From positions 73,459,931-73,523,930 of the forward strand of contig NW_026622985.1 in the NCBI RefSeq assembly GCF_023065955.2: a stretch of 64,000 bases of DNA, in the 5' to 3' direction. This stretch comes from Ursus arctos. Lineage: Eukaryota; Chordata; Mammalia; Carnivora; Ursidae. The notes beneath the pieces are model-generated. The model searched no databases. It saw only the letters and a program-made list of their open reading frames with translations, and was not told the DNA's origin. Position numbers and translations under genes: made by a program. Below, piece by piece: positions 49,467 through 62,333 of this stretch (position 1 is the stretch's first letter; every line of letters starts with the position of its first letter).

Positions 49467-50864
49467 AAAGAATTTAACTTAGTTAATTTTAATAACATAG
49501 TTCCAACTTTGAACAATTCAATCACATTTAAAATTCTGTCCTTCATAGTTCTAACAAAAGTTACTACCCATAGTAATTTTTTTAGAGGTAAAACATTCAT
49601 GACTTCACATCCTTTTCTTAAATCTAAATACTACATGCTGATAAGGGGTGGGGGGGGGATGTCCTTCAATTTTATTGATAACAATAGTTCAGTGATTTGA
49701 TATTATTATGACAGACCACATCCCAATTGTTAAGGTTCAAAGTTTGGTTTACAATATTAGTTTATATATTGTCTCTAATTTAAAAAGGAAAAACAATCTC
49801 CTGTTTCTAAAAGAGCTTTAGAAATGGTCCTTGTGTTATATAAACCAAATACTCATCTCCCTTCTAGGCGTACTTAGGCATTATAGATGTTAGATTCGCT
49901 TTCTTTCTTATTCTCCTTTTGTGTTTCAACTTGGAAGATGGCTGTGATTGAAACATACAGTTGTATTATGCACCTACATTCATACTTAGTCCTGTAATTT
50001 TTTTGTTCATTGGACAGTCATGGTAGGCATAATTGTACTTTATAAATCTGTGCTAATTCGTAGTTACTAATTTCCTCTGTTAATTCAGATTCAAGACCAT
50101 AAATCATGATGCGTTTAACCTACTATTCTTTCATTTACAGGATAAAAATGACAATGTGATATGATTTTTATGACTTGACAGTCATCACAAAATAATTAGT
50201 ATGTTAGTAATCAGTAATAGCTCAGTATAAGTACGTTTGAGATTCTCAATTGAATAGAATGGGGGAAAGGTGGTTTTCAAAAGACATGTTTTCGGCTAAA
50301 ACTAACAGTACTGCCAAATGTTTTAGAAATTTTTGCAATGCAGATAATAAAACTGCAGTGAATTGGACTAGAAATATCAAACTCATTTCAAACAACTGGC
50401 TCATTCCTAAGTCAGACCCCCCACTTTGCACTAAGCGCCCTCTACATGAATACTGACGAAGAAACACTTAACTCGCCCTGATGAATGCAACAATTATAAC
50501 ACAAAAGAAATCATTAATGCATCAGAACAGAAGAGTATGGCCTGTTAGCATCTAATTAGGCTCCTGCTGTAATTATCCTCCATTTGAGAAATTTTCTTAA
50601 TGTAAAAATGATAAAACAAATCATAAGTATTCACTTAGTTTAATTAGCAGCTCTAAGGCACATTTTTAAAATCTGTATCCTTTTTCCATATTTTGTTGTA
50701 ATGATCTCAACTATAGAAAAGCTGAATATTTTACCACTTTAAACTTTTGACAATACCCACATCATAAACTCTTTCTTACACACTCTTGTCTCCCCCACAA
50801 AACTTACTAGACAAATGTCCAACATTGCGCCTGGTTATTTGTGCTGAGGTGCTAAAGGAGGAGG

Positions 50865-51020
50865 GAAAGGGTAAGGAAGCATTGTGTGGCTTGAGTTCCA
50901 GCAGAAAGGGAATGAGGGAGGGAAGGAACAGGAAAGGGAAGGGACGAGGGCAGGGGAGACATATTGAGAGAGGGAGGACGAGAAGGAGAAGGGAGGGAAG
51001 GAGAAGATTGAAATAAAGAA
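50865..51020. repeat. Purine-rich tract
   Basis: About 150 bases of mostly A and G with GGAGG/GGGAAGG words, less regular than 47441-47584. It gives spurious open frames on both strands. Confidence 0.85.
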
Positions 51021-51139
51021 GGAAGGATGAACCAAAAAAGGAAGCGTTAAACAAGCTGGCTGAGATAGAAGCAAGAACACAAAGACTGCGTTCATGTTTC
51101 ATTGGTGATCCAACTGTGATTTGAAAAATTATCTGTTTA

Positions 51140-51349
51140 GGGGTGTCTGGGTGGCTCAGTCGATTGAACATCCAGCTCTTGATTTCAGCCCAGGTTATGA
51201 TCTCAGGGTCCTGGGATTGAACCCCATATGGCGTTCCTCGCTCAGCACTGAGTCTGCTTGAGATTCTCTCCTTCTCCCTCTCCCCCGCTCCTGCTCTCTC
51301 TCTCCTCCTAAAATAAATAAATAAATAAAATCTTTAAAAAAGGATAAAA
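51140..51349 (+). mobile_element. Can-SINE
   Basis: Head ggggtgtctgggtggctcag, CT-rich body, (AAAT)n AAAATC tail. The next SINE lies 12 bp away in reverse. Confidence 0.9.
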
Positions 51350-51360
51350 AAATGTTTATC

Positions 51361-51471
51361 TTTTTTTTAAGATTTTATTTTTAAGTAATCTCTATACTCA
51401 ATGTGGGGCTCAAACCCATAAACTGAGATCAAGAGTTGCATACTTTACCAACTGAGCCAGCCAGAGGCCCC
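51361..51471 (-). mobile_element. Short Can-SINE
   Basis: Reversed short subtype: poly(T), 'taagattttatttttaagta', 'caatgtggggctcaaaccca', ending 'gagccagccagaggcccc'. Weak tgtttatc/tgcttatc flanks. Tail to tail with the preceding SINE. Confidence 0.85.
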
Positions 51472-52499
51472 TGCTTATCCCCCCCCCGCCCATCTATCAT
51501 CTTTCTCTATTATCTATGTACTTGGCAATGGTTTTTTTTTTAAGTTATCCTTCTTTCTCTGGGAAAAAGCACATGAAGAGAAGACTAAATTCTGCCTATG
51601 ATTCTCAAAAAAAAAAAATCTCCAACTTCCCCAATAACGTTTTTTCCATTTCTTCCATAACTAAGAAAACTTTTAGCCACCCAGCTGGACCAAGTCAGTC
51701 TTGATTCTTGGGATCACAAGTTCTTACTGTCTCCTGGAAAATACGGCCCTTGGTCAACAAACAGAGGGCTCTTAAGAGGGTAGGAACAAACTTCATCTCA
51801 GCACCGGAAAGCAACTTAAGGCGCATGCTCTATTTTGGATAGGCAGGACAACAGTCCATCTAGACATGCTGGCTGAATTGAGCTGTAGCCAAGTCAGTTT
51901 CGTCCCCTGTTTGCATCAGTGGAAGAAAAAAAAAATCAATCTTTCCTACTAGTAATTTTTTTTTATAATTATGATCAGCAAAGTTTATTTGCTATTCTGA
52001 TTACATTTTTAAAAACCATGCTTGGAAAGGCTGTGCTAAATGAGTTCTTCCCAAATCTTTATGTGTAATGGTCCTGAGATATTTCAAATGCATACATACA
52101 TTAAAAGATTTCAATACATGAATGAAATCTTAATTTGAACATATCAAAGCCATTTGATAATAATTCAATTTTGATTATAGAGCTGAGGTATAAAGAAAGT
52201 TTCAAAATAAGGAGTTCTAAAATTCTTTCTATCATCAAAATTAATGTCTAGTAAAATAAATACTTGATGAATAATCAAGGAAGCATGCTCAGACTCATTG
52301 ATTGAAGGAAAACATAAAAAATATGCTGCACACCATTGATTCAAGTTTTTAAGACGGAAGAAACATTTGAGAGCTGTTATTTAACTTCATCAGTTGATAT
52401 TCATCTGGCAAGCATTGATACTGGTCATTAAAATACTAAATGCTCTGAACTACTTGGTCAATAGTTGCTGCTCTGAGCCCTTGACTCCCAGCCACTCAG

Positions 52500-53490
52500 T
52501 TCACTCTCCCATTATCTTTGCACCATCTAGAAAATAAAGCATTAAAGTTGGGGCAGCATGTGCTCTCCAGAATCTGTCCCAAGGCTTTGGAACATTCATG
52601 CTAACTTGTTGCCATCTGAACCACAATGGTATTAGATGTTTTAAATATAACCTCTGAATGGGATTTGTGCCACCAGCTTTCACCTCATGAGAGAATATGT
52701 TTGTGGGGGGAAGGAGTGATATAATTACCATAGTTTTTTGTTTGTTTTTAAACTGCAAGCTGTGTACCCTTCTTTCCTTTAAAATGGTCCAGCCTCTTTC
52801 ATCGAGTGTCTGGATATCATTAGAATTTTGTTGTACAGACACAGGTGCCATTATAGTGCCATTATAGTGACTCAACTTCCGTGGCCACTGTTGAGCTCCG
52901 TTTCAGTACCCTGTTGCTCCTGGTCCTGGGCGCAGTCATGGCAGGACCACCTTGCGATTGTGCCTCCTTTCTTCCCACCGTCTTTTCCACTCTTCCCTTG
53001 GGTGAAGAGGGAGAGGATATGTATGTGGAGGAGTGAGCTGATCCTTCTCCCACCAGCATACTAGTTCTTTTAATAGGTTCATGATCAGAGTGGTTTGGGG
53101 CCCCAGTATTTTCCTGTATAAATTGTTTAACATGAGTTCTTGATTTATCTTCCCCGGGGCAAGCGTCCTTTGGAGGTGGGTTAGAGGTGCCACAGCCAAT
53201 GGAAATCAACCCTTCTCACTAATAATTACATTCTCAGGTCTCAAATGAAACACCTTTACTTTCTCCTTTTCAAATTGAGCTCCCCGGGACTAGGACCACT
53301 GTGGAGAGAAATCCATCTCTGCTCCGGAGGCTCATCCCCAAAGCCTGTTTTCAGCTCTGGCATGTCCAGACATCACATCTCCTCCAGGTGGTAAATAAAA
53401 CCTTCGGGGCGCCATCTAGGTGTGAGATGATGCTTGCGAGATAAAACGCCATCTGGATCTCCACTCTGTGACATAGACACAATGCAGTGG
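52500..53490 (-). pseudogene. Unidentified region with stacked decayed open frames
   Basis: On the minus strand two open frames of about 115 and 124 codons follow each other (53209-52862 and 52875-52501), and upstream (53490-53210) two frames read 25-40 codons with stops between. The residue mix (for example GFGDEPPEQRWISLHSG, DHEPIKRTSMLV) looks protein-like rather than repeat-like, but I do not recognise a family. An 11-bp tandem duplication (tgccattatag, 52847-52868) lies at the junction of the two frames. It may be a decayed retrocopy, an unrecognised repeat or chance. Confidence 0.25.
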
Positions 53491-55144
53491 GCTAAAGAAT
53501 GTACTTCCTCTCTCCATCTTCCTTACTACATTTAGCATCTTCTTTTTAGCTCCTGTCCTAATATTCCATCCTAGTCACAGAAATGTCCAAAATAATTGGG
53601 GGGCTTCTATTTCACATGAAACGCGACAGAGGCGCTGAATAAAATAACACCATCTCTTCTTTCCGCATTTGGTGAGAAGAAAATATTTTGCTGATGTAAA
53701 CTCTCCTCATTTCAGTTTCATTATTTTGTTTTCTCCCTTTTCTCTGAGTTAAAAGGGCCTCAGGTGAGAAGTGATCGAACGTTGATGTGTCACATGAAAC
53801 TTTCTCTTTTCCACTCAGCACTGATGAAAATATTTGCCTTCTACTTAACTAACAGGCCTTTTCTTTAAAACTTGCTGAACTTGTTTTTTAACCAGGTAAC
53901 TTCAGCACAGACCATGAGAGGGATGCTTTAGATTTTCATCTCTTTCTTCCCTCAGGAAAAGAAAAAGAAAGGTGGGGGGGGAGTCCCGAATTTTACAAGC
54001 TGAATAAGAAAAACAAAGACAAGCTTCTTAGTCTTTAAAATAGTAATTTTAAACTCTCATTGGCTTATTAAATTATTGCTTTCCATTAAATACCAACCAA
54101 AAATCACTAACTATCCCCAGCATAATATATGTAAATTGTCGAGGTACTTTAATTGTATATAATAACAATGTGGAAAGCACAAATAGAAATGAGCATTCAT
54201 CATTAACAGGTATATATAGTGCTTTAGAATTTTAACAGTGATGTTTGTTCATTGAGCTAACTCAGACTTAACATATGGCATAACTAAGTGTTTTACACCT
54301 TAAAAACATCTCCATTCTACCTAGAAATGTCCTTCTGTAAGTCCGCCCATGCAATAAAGGTATATACAATCAGCATAAGAATATTTTAAACTGTTTTATC
54401 TACTCAACAAAATTATTCCACTAAAGCTAAATAAATAGTCATCAAATTACTACCCAGAAGACTCAGCAGCTGCTTCTATTTAAGGCTTTCATATATGTCT
54501 TTACTGTCCCCTCCCTACTCAGCCAAATTAACCAGAGAAAGAGACAGTCGGATTAATTTCAAGAGCTCTTTCTCCCTGCAGGGCACTGGAGATGATGGAA
54601 TGGGGAGCAGCTGCATTTCCTGAGCCATTTTGTCCCTTCTAGTTATTTTTCTTCCTTTTCTTGCCCGGCACAGTCTTTCCCTTCCCTTATACAATCTCAA
54701 TGAGTTCTCAAGCTTTAAATTACATTTCTATTTTGATGACAACTGTAAGTCCTCTGGCCCAGGCTCCCTCTACTGGGAACTCCAGATTCTAGTATTCAAC
54801 CAACTACAGACTATCTCAAACTTCATGTGTGCAAAATGGGGCCCGCGGAGAGGGAACACCACACCACTTCTCGATTAGTAAGTGGAATCACCGTTCATTC
54901 ATTTTTCAACCAGAAATACAAATTTTATCCTTGATTCAAATTTCTCTCTTATACCTGTTCTTAATTCACTCTGATGGAAAGTTCTATTAATTCTACTGCG
55001 AAATACACCCCAAATCCAGTTCGTTCTCTGTCTCCATTGCCAACAAACTATGCAAGAAAATGGCAATCTCTCAATTGGACTCCTTTGTCAGCTTTTGTCA
55101 CATCAATATTTGCTCTTCTCAATTCATTCTCCATAAAAAAAATA

Positions 55145-55260
55145 AGAATTATTTTCCTCTTGTTACAAATAAGAAAACTGAGGACCCTAACGGTAAATGA
55201 ATTAGCCCAAGTTTACATGGCAGTAAAGGATAGCACTAGAATTTTAAGCCAGGTGAACCA
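55145..55260 (-). repeat. MIR relic
   Basis: 'acaaataagaaaactgagga' and 'aattagcccaagtttacatg', then gcactagaattttaagccag, are reverse MIR. Confidence 0.65.
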
Positions 55261-55428
55261 GCTCAAGGTTCAACAATTTATTCAATTTCATGCAACTATA
55301 AAATGGATCTAGCTAGTTCCAATTTTGAGTTCTTTTTACGAAGCTATAATGATCCTCTATATGTAATAGAGTAGTGACCAGAGGAATACTTTTTATGTCT
55401 CTCAAATTAAAATGGACCAGGAAACTCA

Positions 55429-55475
55429 CGTGTGTGTGTGTGTATGTGTGTGTGTGTGTGTGTGTATACATATAT
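55429..55475. repeat. (GT)n microsatellite
   Basis: GT units interrupted once by TATG, then TATACATATAT. Confidence 0.95.
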
Positions 55476-57410
55476 TGTAGAAAATGTCAAAATGCTAAGA
55501 GACATTAAGAAGGGAGTAAGAGAGAGGTCCAATTATGATTAATTTATTTTCTGCTTCATAATTTTCTATTTCTGTATTTTCCTGAATTTTCTACTAATAA
55601 CATATACCAGTTATAATCAGAAAATCACAATGAAGTTTAATATAGGTCTGGATATAACTAAAATATATATTTTAAGTAAACTAAATTAAACTGAAACACT
55701 TGACATTTTATATTGACTTTAGGACCAAATTTTCATTGCTTTCATAATTTTTATGACAATTTTTATTAATTTTATAAATTGTGTTATAGGGATTAGTCAA
55801 AATGTTCTTTGCAAGTGAGATTAGAAATAATAATTTCTTAAGACTTTGCTTCCTTTCTGTATTTTCCTGACCAAATCTATCATCAAAAATCTTTGTTAAT
55901 TCTTAAGCCACTCTAAATAATACCTATGCTTGAATGGCATTTTCACGTGCGCTTGAAGGTAATCATAAGGAATAGCATAGCATTTACATATGAGTGACAA
56001 ATGCTTCTTAGAGGCCTTTGGCTTTTTCATGATTGTAAATAGTCCCTAGAGTTCCATCTAGAACCTTTGCTTGCTCCAAAATTGCAACACCACCCTTCCA
56101 GCTTCTATTGACAGCTTGCTCGCATTTTCAACACAGTACACCCAAAGCTGAACACTTTGACAGCCCCAGGCTGAATTAAGTGTCCCTCATTGACGATCCC
56201 ATAACACCCTATGTAACCTCTTGTAACACATAAATTGTGTGTCATAATTACCTGTTACTTTACATTCTCCACTAGATTGTAACCTCCTTAAGAGCAGTCT
56301 CGATCATTCATTCCCTCAGTGTCTAAAACTCATCTATAGGGTTGCTGTAAACCTGTTTTTCAAATTAAAAACTTAACTTCTCTAAAATAGTGTAATAAAA
56401 ATAGTTCTACTCAACCGAAATCTACATCATGACAAGAAGCACAATGAGCTCTTGAAGGCAATTTAAAGTTAGTCAATCAACATATATTTCAGTGCCTAAA
56501 AGATTCAGTTTCCTCTAGGGCAGACTGGGAAGGGTTTAAGGAAACGTTTTATCTGCTGGAAAATTTTGGCTTTTGGCATACTAAGGAGAAGATAACAACA
56601 AACTGTATTTGGGACGATGGGAACGTATTTGATTTCAATGTTCTTTAGTTCACGGAATTGGTCCTCAGTTTTCCTCTCTATTTCATTAGATCCCATCTCT
56701 GTGATTCCATTTAGGTGTCTGTAGATATACAAAGACTTCATTGAAGAATAATGAATTTCAGTAAGGCTGAAATAGAGGGGATTGTTTCCCTTTCATACAG
56801 CTCTCTACAAAGCCTCGTTTTTCTCTTTTTGTTATCCAAATATTGTCAACATCTTTGCAAGCTCTCTCTCTCTCTCTGAATTCTAGGTCATTGTATTCTA
56901 TTCTTTTAATGTTGTTTGGCATTAGCCCCTGATATAAAATCCCACTTTCAGAATTTCATCAACCACAACTATGTATAAAAGCCAACCATTTTTTACAGTT
57001 TCTACAAGAGTTTCAAAGTCTTATATTTTACATCAAATAATAATTTTTTTTTTATGCAAAAGGACCCAAGCATCCACTGGCTATACGAACAAAACTAACA
57101 CCAGGGCATTTGGCTGGTGAATGAAGGAGATCTTAAGGAATTAAGTAGGCAGCCCCAAATCTAGTATCTGGTAATTGTTGGTCCTAGAGATTCTTCTCAC
57201 TCCGATGAATATAGGATATGTGATCTCTGGGAGATTGTATGAGGCCAGAGTTTCAACCCCATGAAGTCTGAAGTTAGAGTTCTTGCAGGGTATCATTTAC
57301 ACTATGCAGATCATTGCCTAACATTGTACAAGGGTCTTTGGAGCCTCTGTTTGGCAGCCAGCCATGATTCACTGCTGCAGCATATTGTCCAAGCAGCTGG
57401 TCCTCTGTGT

Positions 57411-57411
<1 letters not shown>

Positions 57412-57441
<30 letters not shown>
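57412..57441. repeat. (CA)n microsatellite
   Basis: About fourteen CA units. Confidence 0.95.
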
Positions 57442-57443
<2 letters not shown>

Positions 57444-57529
57444 ACCCACTGCAGAAATTAACCCTTTCTCACCTAACAACACATTCATACCCTTGACTTC
57501 ACACTGCCCATAAGAATCATATCTTACTC

Positions 57530-57725
57530 ATTGAGGGCCAGTCGTGTACCAACTCTTTTCATATGATTCCTCTAAGCTTTACAACCCTATAAGGTAGGTA
57601 TTACTGTCCCCAGCGTACAGATGAGAAACTCAGAGGTTGAATATCTGCGCAAGTTTTCGGAACTAGTATAAGGCTTAAGTTATTTCAAGCCAAGATCTGT
57701 CTGGTTCCCAAACTCTCTTTCCATT
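57530..57725 (-). repeat. MIR SINE relic
   Basis: 'ctttacaaccctataaggta' and 'ggtattactgtccccagcgt', then 'acagatgagaaactcagagg', are clear reverse MIR. Confidence 0.85.
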
Positions 57726-59926
57726 GAAAACTAGTGATCTATTCCTATGTCACAACGAGACCTAGAGAAGGGGCAAAAGCTTTTTTGAAGTGCCAACTCA
57801 TGAAAAGCCATTAGGAAGGTAGGTAAATTCTATTATTAAACTTACACGCCTACCTTCATTATTATCAGAGCTGACTTGCTTGAGAACCATAAGAAACTAT
57901 GATTACTTAAAGTGTGTGCTTTAATCTCAATGATATGTTGTATTTTAAATACTAAAGAAATAACTAATTTTAATAAAGCCCTGAAAAAGTTGTAGAAGTT
58001 CCAAAAAAGGAAGGGACTTGCCAATAATGTGGTCAGAACGCAGTATGGTAAAGGTCATTGACCGTCTCCCAAAGGGCCATCAGAGGTTGGCATTCTCTAG
58101 TGAATTTCCCATGGCCTAACTGAGGCACTAGCCTCAACTTTATGCTATCAGGAGCTTGATTTGTGTCTGATACTAAAAGTTATTTCTATTAAATAAGAGT
58201 TTTGTTTCCTCCAGACTGGTTTTTATGTGGGGGGAAAAATCATTAATAGGCTGTTAGTTTTTTAAATATTCAATTTATTATAGTTACAAGGAAAAAAGGA
58301 TTAGTTCTTCTTTACTGTTGTCAGTTCGTTTTATAAACCTTATTATCCCATGTAGAAAGCTAGCAAATTTTCACACTTTAAAGGAAGCCTTTATTACTAT
58401 CTAAAATGAGTTATAAACCTTGTTAATTAAACTACTTTTAACATTTTAAACTGCATTAATACATTTAACACACTCAATTTCTTCCAATACATAAATAAAT
58501 CATCTAACAAACTTTCTCAAGTATTTAAGCAATACTTATAAAATTAACAAATGAAACTTTAAAAATGGTTTCCTGTAAGTTTTCTTAAATGTTCAAGTAC
58601 TGTATATAAAATTAATTATATTCTATATTCGGTCTAGATGTGCAATTATAAATCAGTTTTTAATCAGCCATTTTTAAATGGTGTACAGGTTAAAGTCTCA
58701 TACATTACAATATTTAATATCACAAGTATGCACACTTTAATTAATGTGAAAATAATAATCTTAGGTTTGGATCTTTAAAACATTTCTACAATTAATTCTA
58801 AATCTTCCTAGATATGTACCATTCTTTTCCACAAAGGAAACCTACCATCTCACAAAATTTTAGGGGTTAAATCCCCACATAACTTTTGGAGCTGCCTTCT
58901 CGCCATCTCAATGAACTGAGGCTAGTCCTGTGATAAGACTGGATCCTGTCTGGGGCAGGGATGGAACATAATGAACCCTGTAGAATATAACAGACTATAA
59001 TAAGGACTTTAAAAGTGAAAGAAGAAAACATCCTGTGGTTCATAACCATTAGAAGTGAATCACATCATTATCTAATTTTCAAGTCAGGTTAGAGTCTATA
59101 AGTCCCACCCAGGTGGCCATGCCTCTTAATTGGATTTCGCTTTCCTTGGTTCTTAAGACAAGTAAAATGTGTTCACATCTAGGTGTAAAGAGATTTGAAT
59201 GTAAGGCATTCCTGCATTTTCTCACGTTAATCAAACCACCCAACTCTTCCTGGTATTAAAACCATACTGGATCGAATCCTGAAATGTCTTGGAGCTTTCT
59301 TCGTCTGACTATTTTGCTCGCAATGTCCAAGGTCGTTCTATTGACAGACTCGTCTCTTAAGGGCAGACGCGCAGTAACTGGGCTCACAAAAGTGAAGCAG
59401 CAAAACAACATGCCAGTGTATCAATTTACAAGGAGAAGTAGGACTGGCCAGGAAGCCAGACACTTAAAATCCTCTGGGGTACACATTATCTTCCTTTAAT
59501 CAGGCCTCACAAAGAGGTGAGTTATTACCTGAAAGTTGCCTGGTGAGTATGAATCAGAACAAGAGAAATTAAATATATGATTTGGATGATTAATGACATC
59601 AGCATGAGAAAATCTCATCTACCTGCCAGGGTTTAGAGGAGCCTAATAGATAACATCCCTTCTTACCCCAAAATTTGGTACCAATTATAAGGCAAATATG
59701 GAATCAAACAGATGGAGTTCTGATGAAGGCTAGAGACACGGCTTTAGCTATGCAACTAAGTGCATTTGGTGATATTTCTTCATTGAATTAGACCAGCTAG
59801 CCCTGTTATTAGTCCCACTGCTTGATCCCTGTTACCCCCATAGCCAGGCCCCTGACTACAGGGAAGTAGAGAGACCAAAATGCATGCATCCTGTGGGAAG
59901 GCTGGTTTCCAAAGAGGGAAGAGATT

Positions 59927-59951
59927 GAGAGAGAGAGAGAGAGAGAGAGAA
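59927..59951. repeat. (GA)n microsatellite
   Basis: About twelve GA units; gives a Ser-Leu run in the opposite-strand open frame 60232-59780, which I do not consider a gene. Confidence 0.95.
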
Positions 59952-61339
59952 AGGCAGTGTACCATTTCTCTCTTCCACATTCCATTTACTAGATAAGATG
60001 TTTCTTCTGCTGGAAGGGGTGGGTACACAGGGGAAAGAAGAGCCAGGAGTGCTCCTCTTAGGGAATCCTTCCACAGAAAGATTGGGGAATAAACGCTCCC
60101 CAAGCCTTGGTGACATCCATCTCCCCAGGAAGGAGTGATCTGAAATGCCACAGGACCAGGAAAGGATTGTTTGTATACCTGGACCAGGACTACTTCTGCC
60201 CCTGATGGAGTCAGGCTAAGCACTGCGAGCACATACCTCTGGGATTCTCATCTTCCCATGCTTCTATTGCAGATCAGTCCCTTTTCGCATTTGCTGGTGG
60301 TTGGGTTTTATTTTGCTTTTGTTTTTTATTTTTCCTGTTAATATATTAAATCAGGTTGATGTCAAGTTCCATGGGGCCTGGAAGTTATTCTGCCTTTCTA
60401 AACGCTCTTTGCGTGTCTCTGCTGTGATCCATTATAACTCAATCTTAATCCTCTCAATTCCAAATTCATGAAGGATGACCTAGTCCCCAGGAAAATCATA
60501 ATAGATTCTGTGGAGCTAAAACTGCTCTGTGAGATGGAGAGCTTCTTCTCTGTGTATATCCTCCTGGGAACTTTCATTTAATGGCAGTAATTGCTTTCTT
60601 TTTACAGATACATCTGCTTTGCTGCTCAGTTTTTCAAAACTGAAAAATAATTGCTTAGGAATAAAGACATAGGTGCTGAATCTATTTTTTTAAGAGAAGG
60701 AAGATTTGTATAAAAGTAAAAGAAATGTAGTTACTAATGGGAGAAGAGGAAGGGAAATGCAATTGGGAAGGGGCACAGGGGACTTTCTAAATACTGTGAA
60801 CGTTCGATTCCTTAATCTGAGTGGTGGGTACGCAGATGTTTATTATTGTCATGTATACATGAGTTATGTGTCTTAATATTTTTGTATATGAACCATACAT
60901 TTCAAAGAAAAGGTCACTTATGCGTGATAAAAGTGGCAAGCGTATGATTCTATTTATGTAAAATTTTATGTGCGTGCATATATGTATAAAAGGAGAGATG
61001 TGTGAAATAACAATCATTAAAACGTTAATGGAGGATTTCTTGAGATAATGAGATTTCACACGGTTTTTGGTTTGTTTGTGTTTTTTTTTCTGAGTTAATG
61101 TTCTTAGGTTATGAATATAATTGGAAAAGTCAATAAAGCTATTTTCATTGAGATCCAAAAAGAAACAGAACTGCTGCTCGCAAAAAGTTATTGAATGAAG
61201 TTTTGTATGTAGCTGTGTGTTTTGGATTCAATTATTTAATTGCATTTCGAGGCACGTGTTTTTCTCTAATTAATGAAAAGGTGATACTTGGTATACTGTG
61301 CGCTGCATGGGTTCAAGCCTCGCTCCTGGTACCCAAATC

Positions 61340-61805
61340 TGCATGATTTTCCCATTGTTGCTGTCACAAGTTACCGCAAACGAAGTGGCTTAAAACGGCA
61401 GCGATTTATTACAGCCCTGGAGCTCAGAAGTCCAACACGGTCTCACCAGATGCTTGAAATCCAGATGCTTGCAGGACTGCATTCCTTTCTGGAGGCTCTG
61501 AAGATGGCGTATTTCTTTATCTTTCGTTGCTTCTAGAGACCATCCATACTTGCTTATGGCCCCCTTCTTCTGTCTCTCTCCCCATTCTTCCCTCTGGTTC
61601 TCTCCTCAGCCTGCAAAGTCCTAGTAAAGACTCAAGTGATCAGGTTGCGCCCACCTATATAATCCAGGATAATTTCCCCATTTCAAGGTCTTTAAGATTA
61701 ATCATATCTTCAAAGTCTCCTTATTCATGTCAGGTAATATAGTCAGAGGTTCTAGGAATTAGAACCAAAACATCTTTGGGTGGCTATTATTCTGTCTACC
61801 ATATC
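61340..61805 (+). mobile_element. MLT1 LTR (ERVL-MaLR)
   Basis: Solitary LTR with 'gttgctgtcacaagttaccg', 'aagtggcttaaaacggcagc', 'gcaggactgcattcctttct', 'acctatataatccaggataa' and 'catctttgggtggctattat', the MLT1 landmarks in order. Open frames over it (61288-61536 and 61527-61742) come from the LTR. No internal retroviral genes are nearby. Confidence 0.88.
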
Positions 61806-62224
61806 TGTCTTACAGATACAGAAATATAATTCTGTGTTTATCTTTGTATAATTTTTCTCTAATTAAAACATCGAGAGAGAAATTTATTTTAATATTCAAG
61901 AAACATATCATCAAATATGGACATAATTTATTTATTCAAAATAACTTCTAAACAAAAAATGGAAAACATTGCTTATGGTAATGACTCAGTTGAAAAGTAG
62001 ATACATTTTTAAATTATCAAATAAAAATGCAGTCATGTAAATACTGAAAGCCCAAACCTTATAAATAATTTAGGGTTGCAAAAAAATAAGGTTTCTTCAA
62101 CAAACTTTTAAGAAGTCTATAAAATCAGACTGCCGCAAAACAGGAGTAGGAATTATCATACATATTATGTATATCCCTCATCCAGGGTCATCTTCCCACA
62201 CATGTGGTAAGACTGCCAGTGGGA

Positions 62225-62333
62225 GGGGCACCTGGCTGGCTCAGTCTGTACGGTGCATGACTCTTGATCTACAGGTTGTGAGTTCGAGCCTGACATGGGG
62301 TGTAGAGATCACTTAAGGGAAAAAAAAAAAAAA
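62225..62333 (+). mobile_element. Short Can-SINE
   Basis: ggggcacctggctggctcag head, 'gttgtgagttcgagcctgac', the 'tgtagagatcacttaaggga' type end and a poly(A) tail. Flanks tgccagtgggag and tgctggtgggag are a diverged duplication. Same short subtype as 2934-3066. Confidence 0.88.

Noticed and set aside
50776..51171. 131-codon minus-strand open frame
   Set aside because: Created by the purine-rich tract on the other strand and runs into a Can-SINE.
52936..53199. 87-codon minus-strand open frame in a second phase
   Set aside because: Shadow of the other frame in the same region; only the region as a whole is worth a look.
59780..60232. 150-codon minus-strand open frame
   Set aside because: Contains a Ser-Leu run from a (GA)n microsatellite and resembles no known family; no splice or promoter context.
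61288..61536. 82-codon plus-strand open frame
   Set aside because: Falls on the MLT1 LTR; the text is LTR consensus, not a gene.
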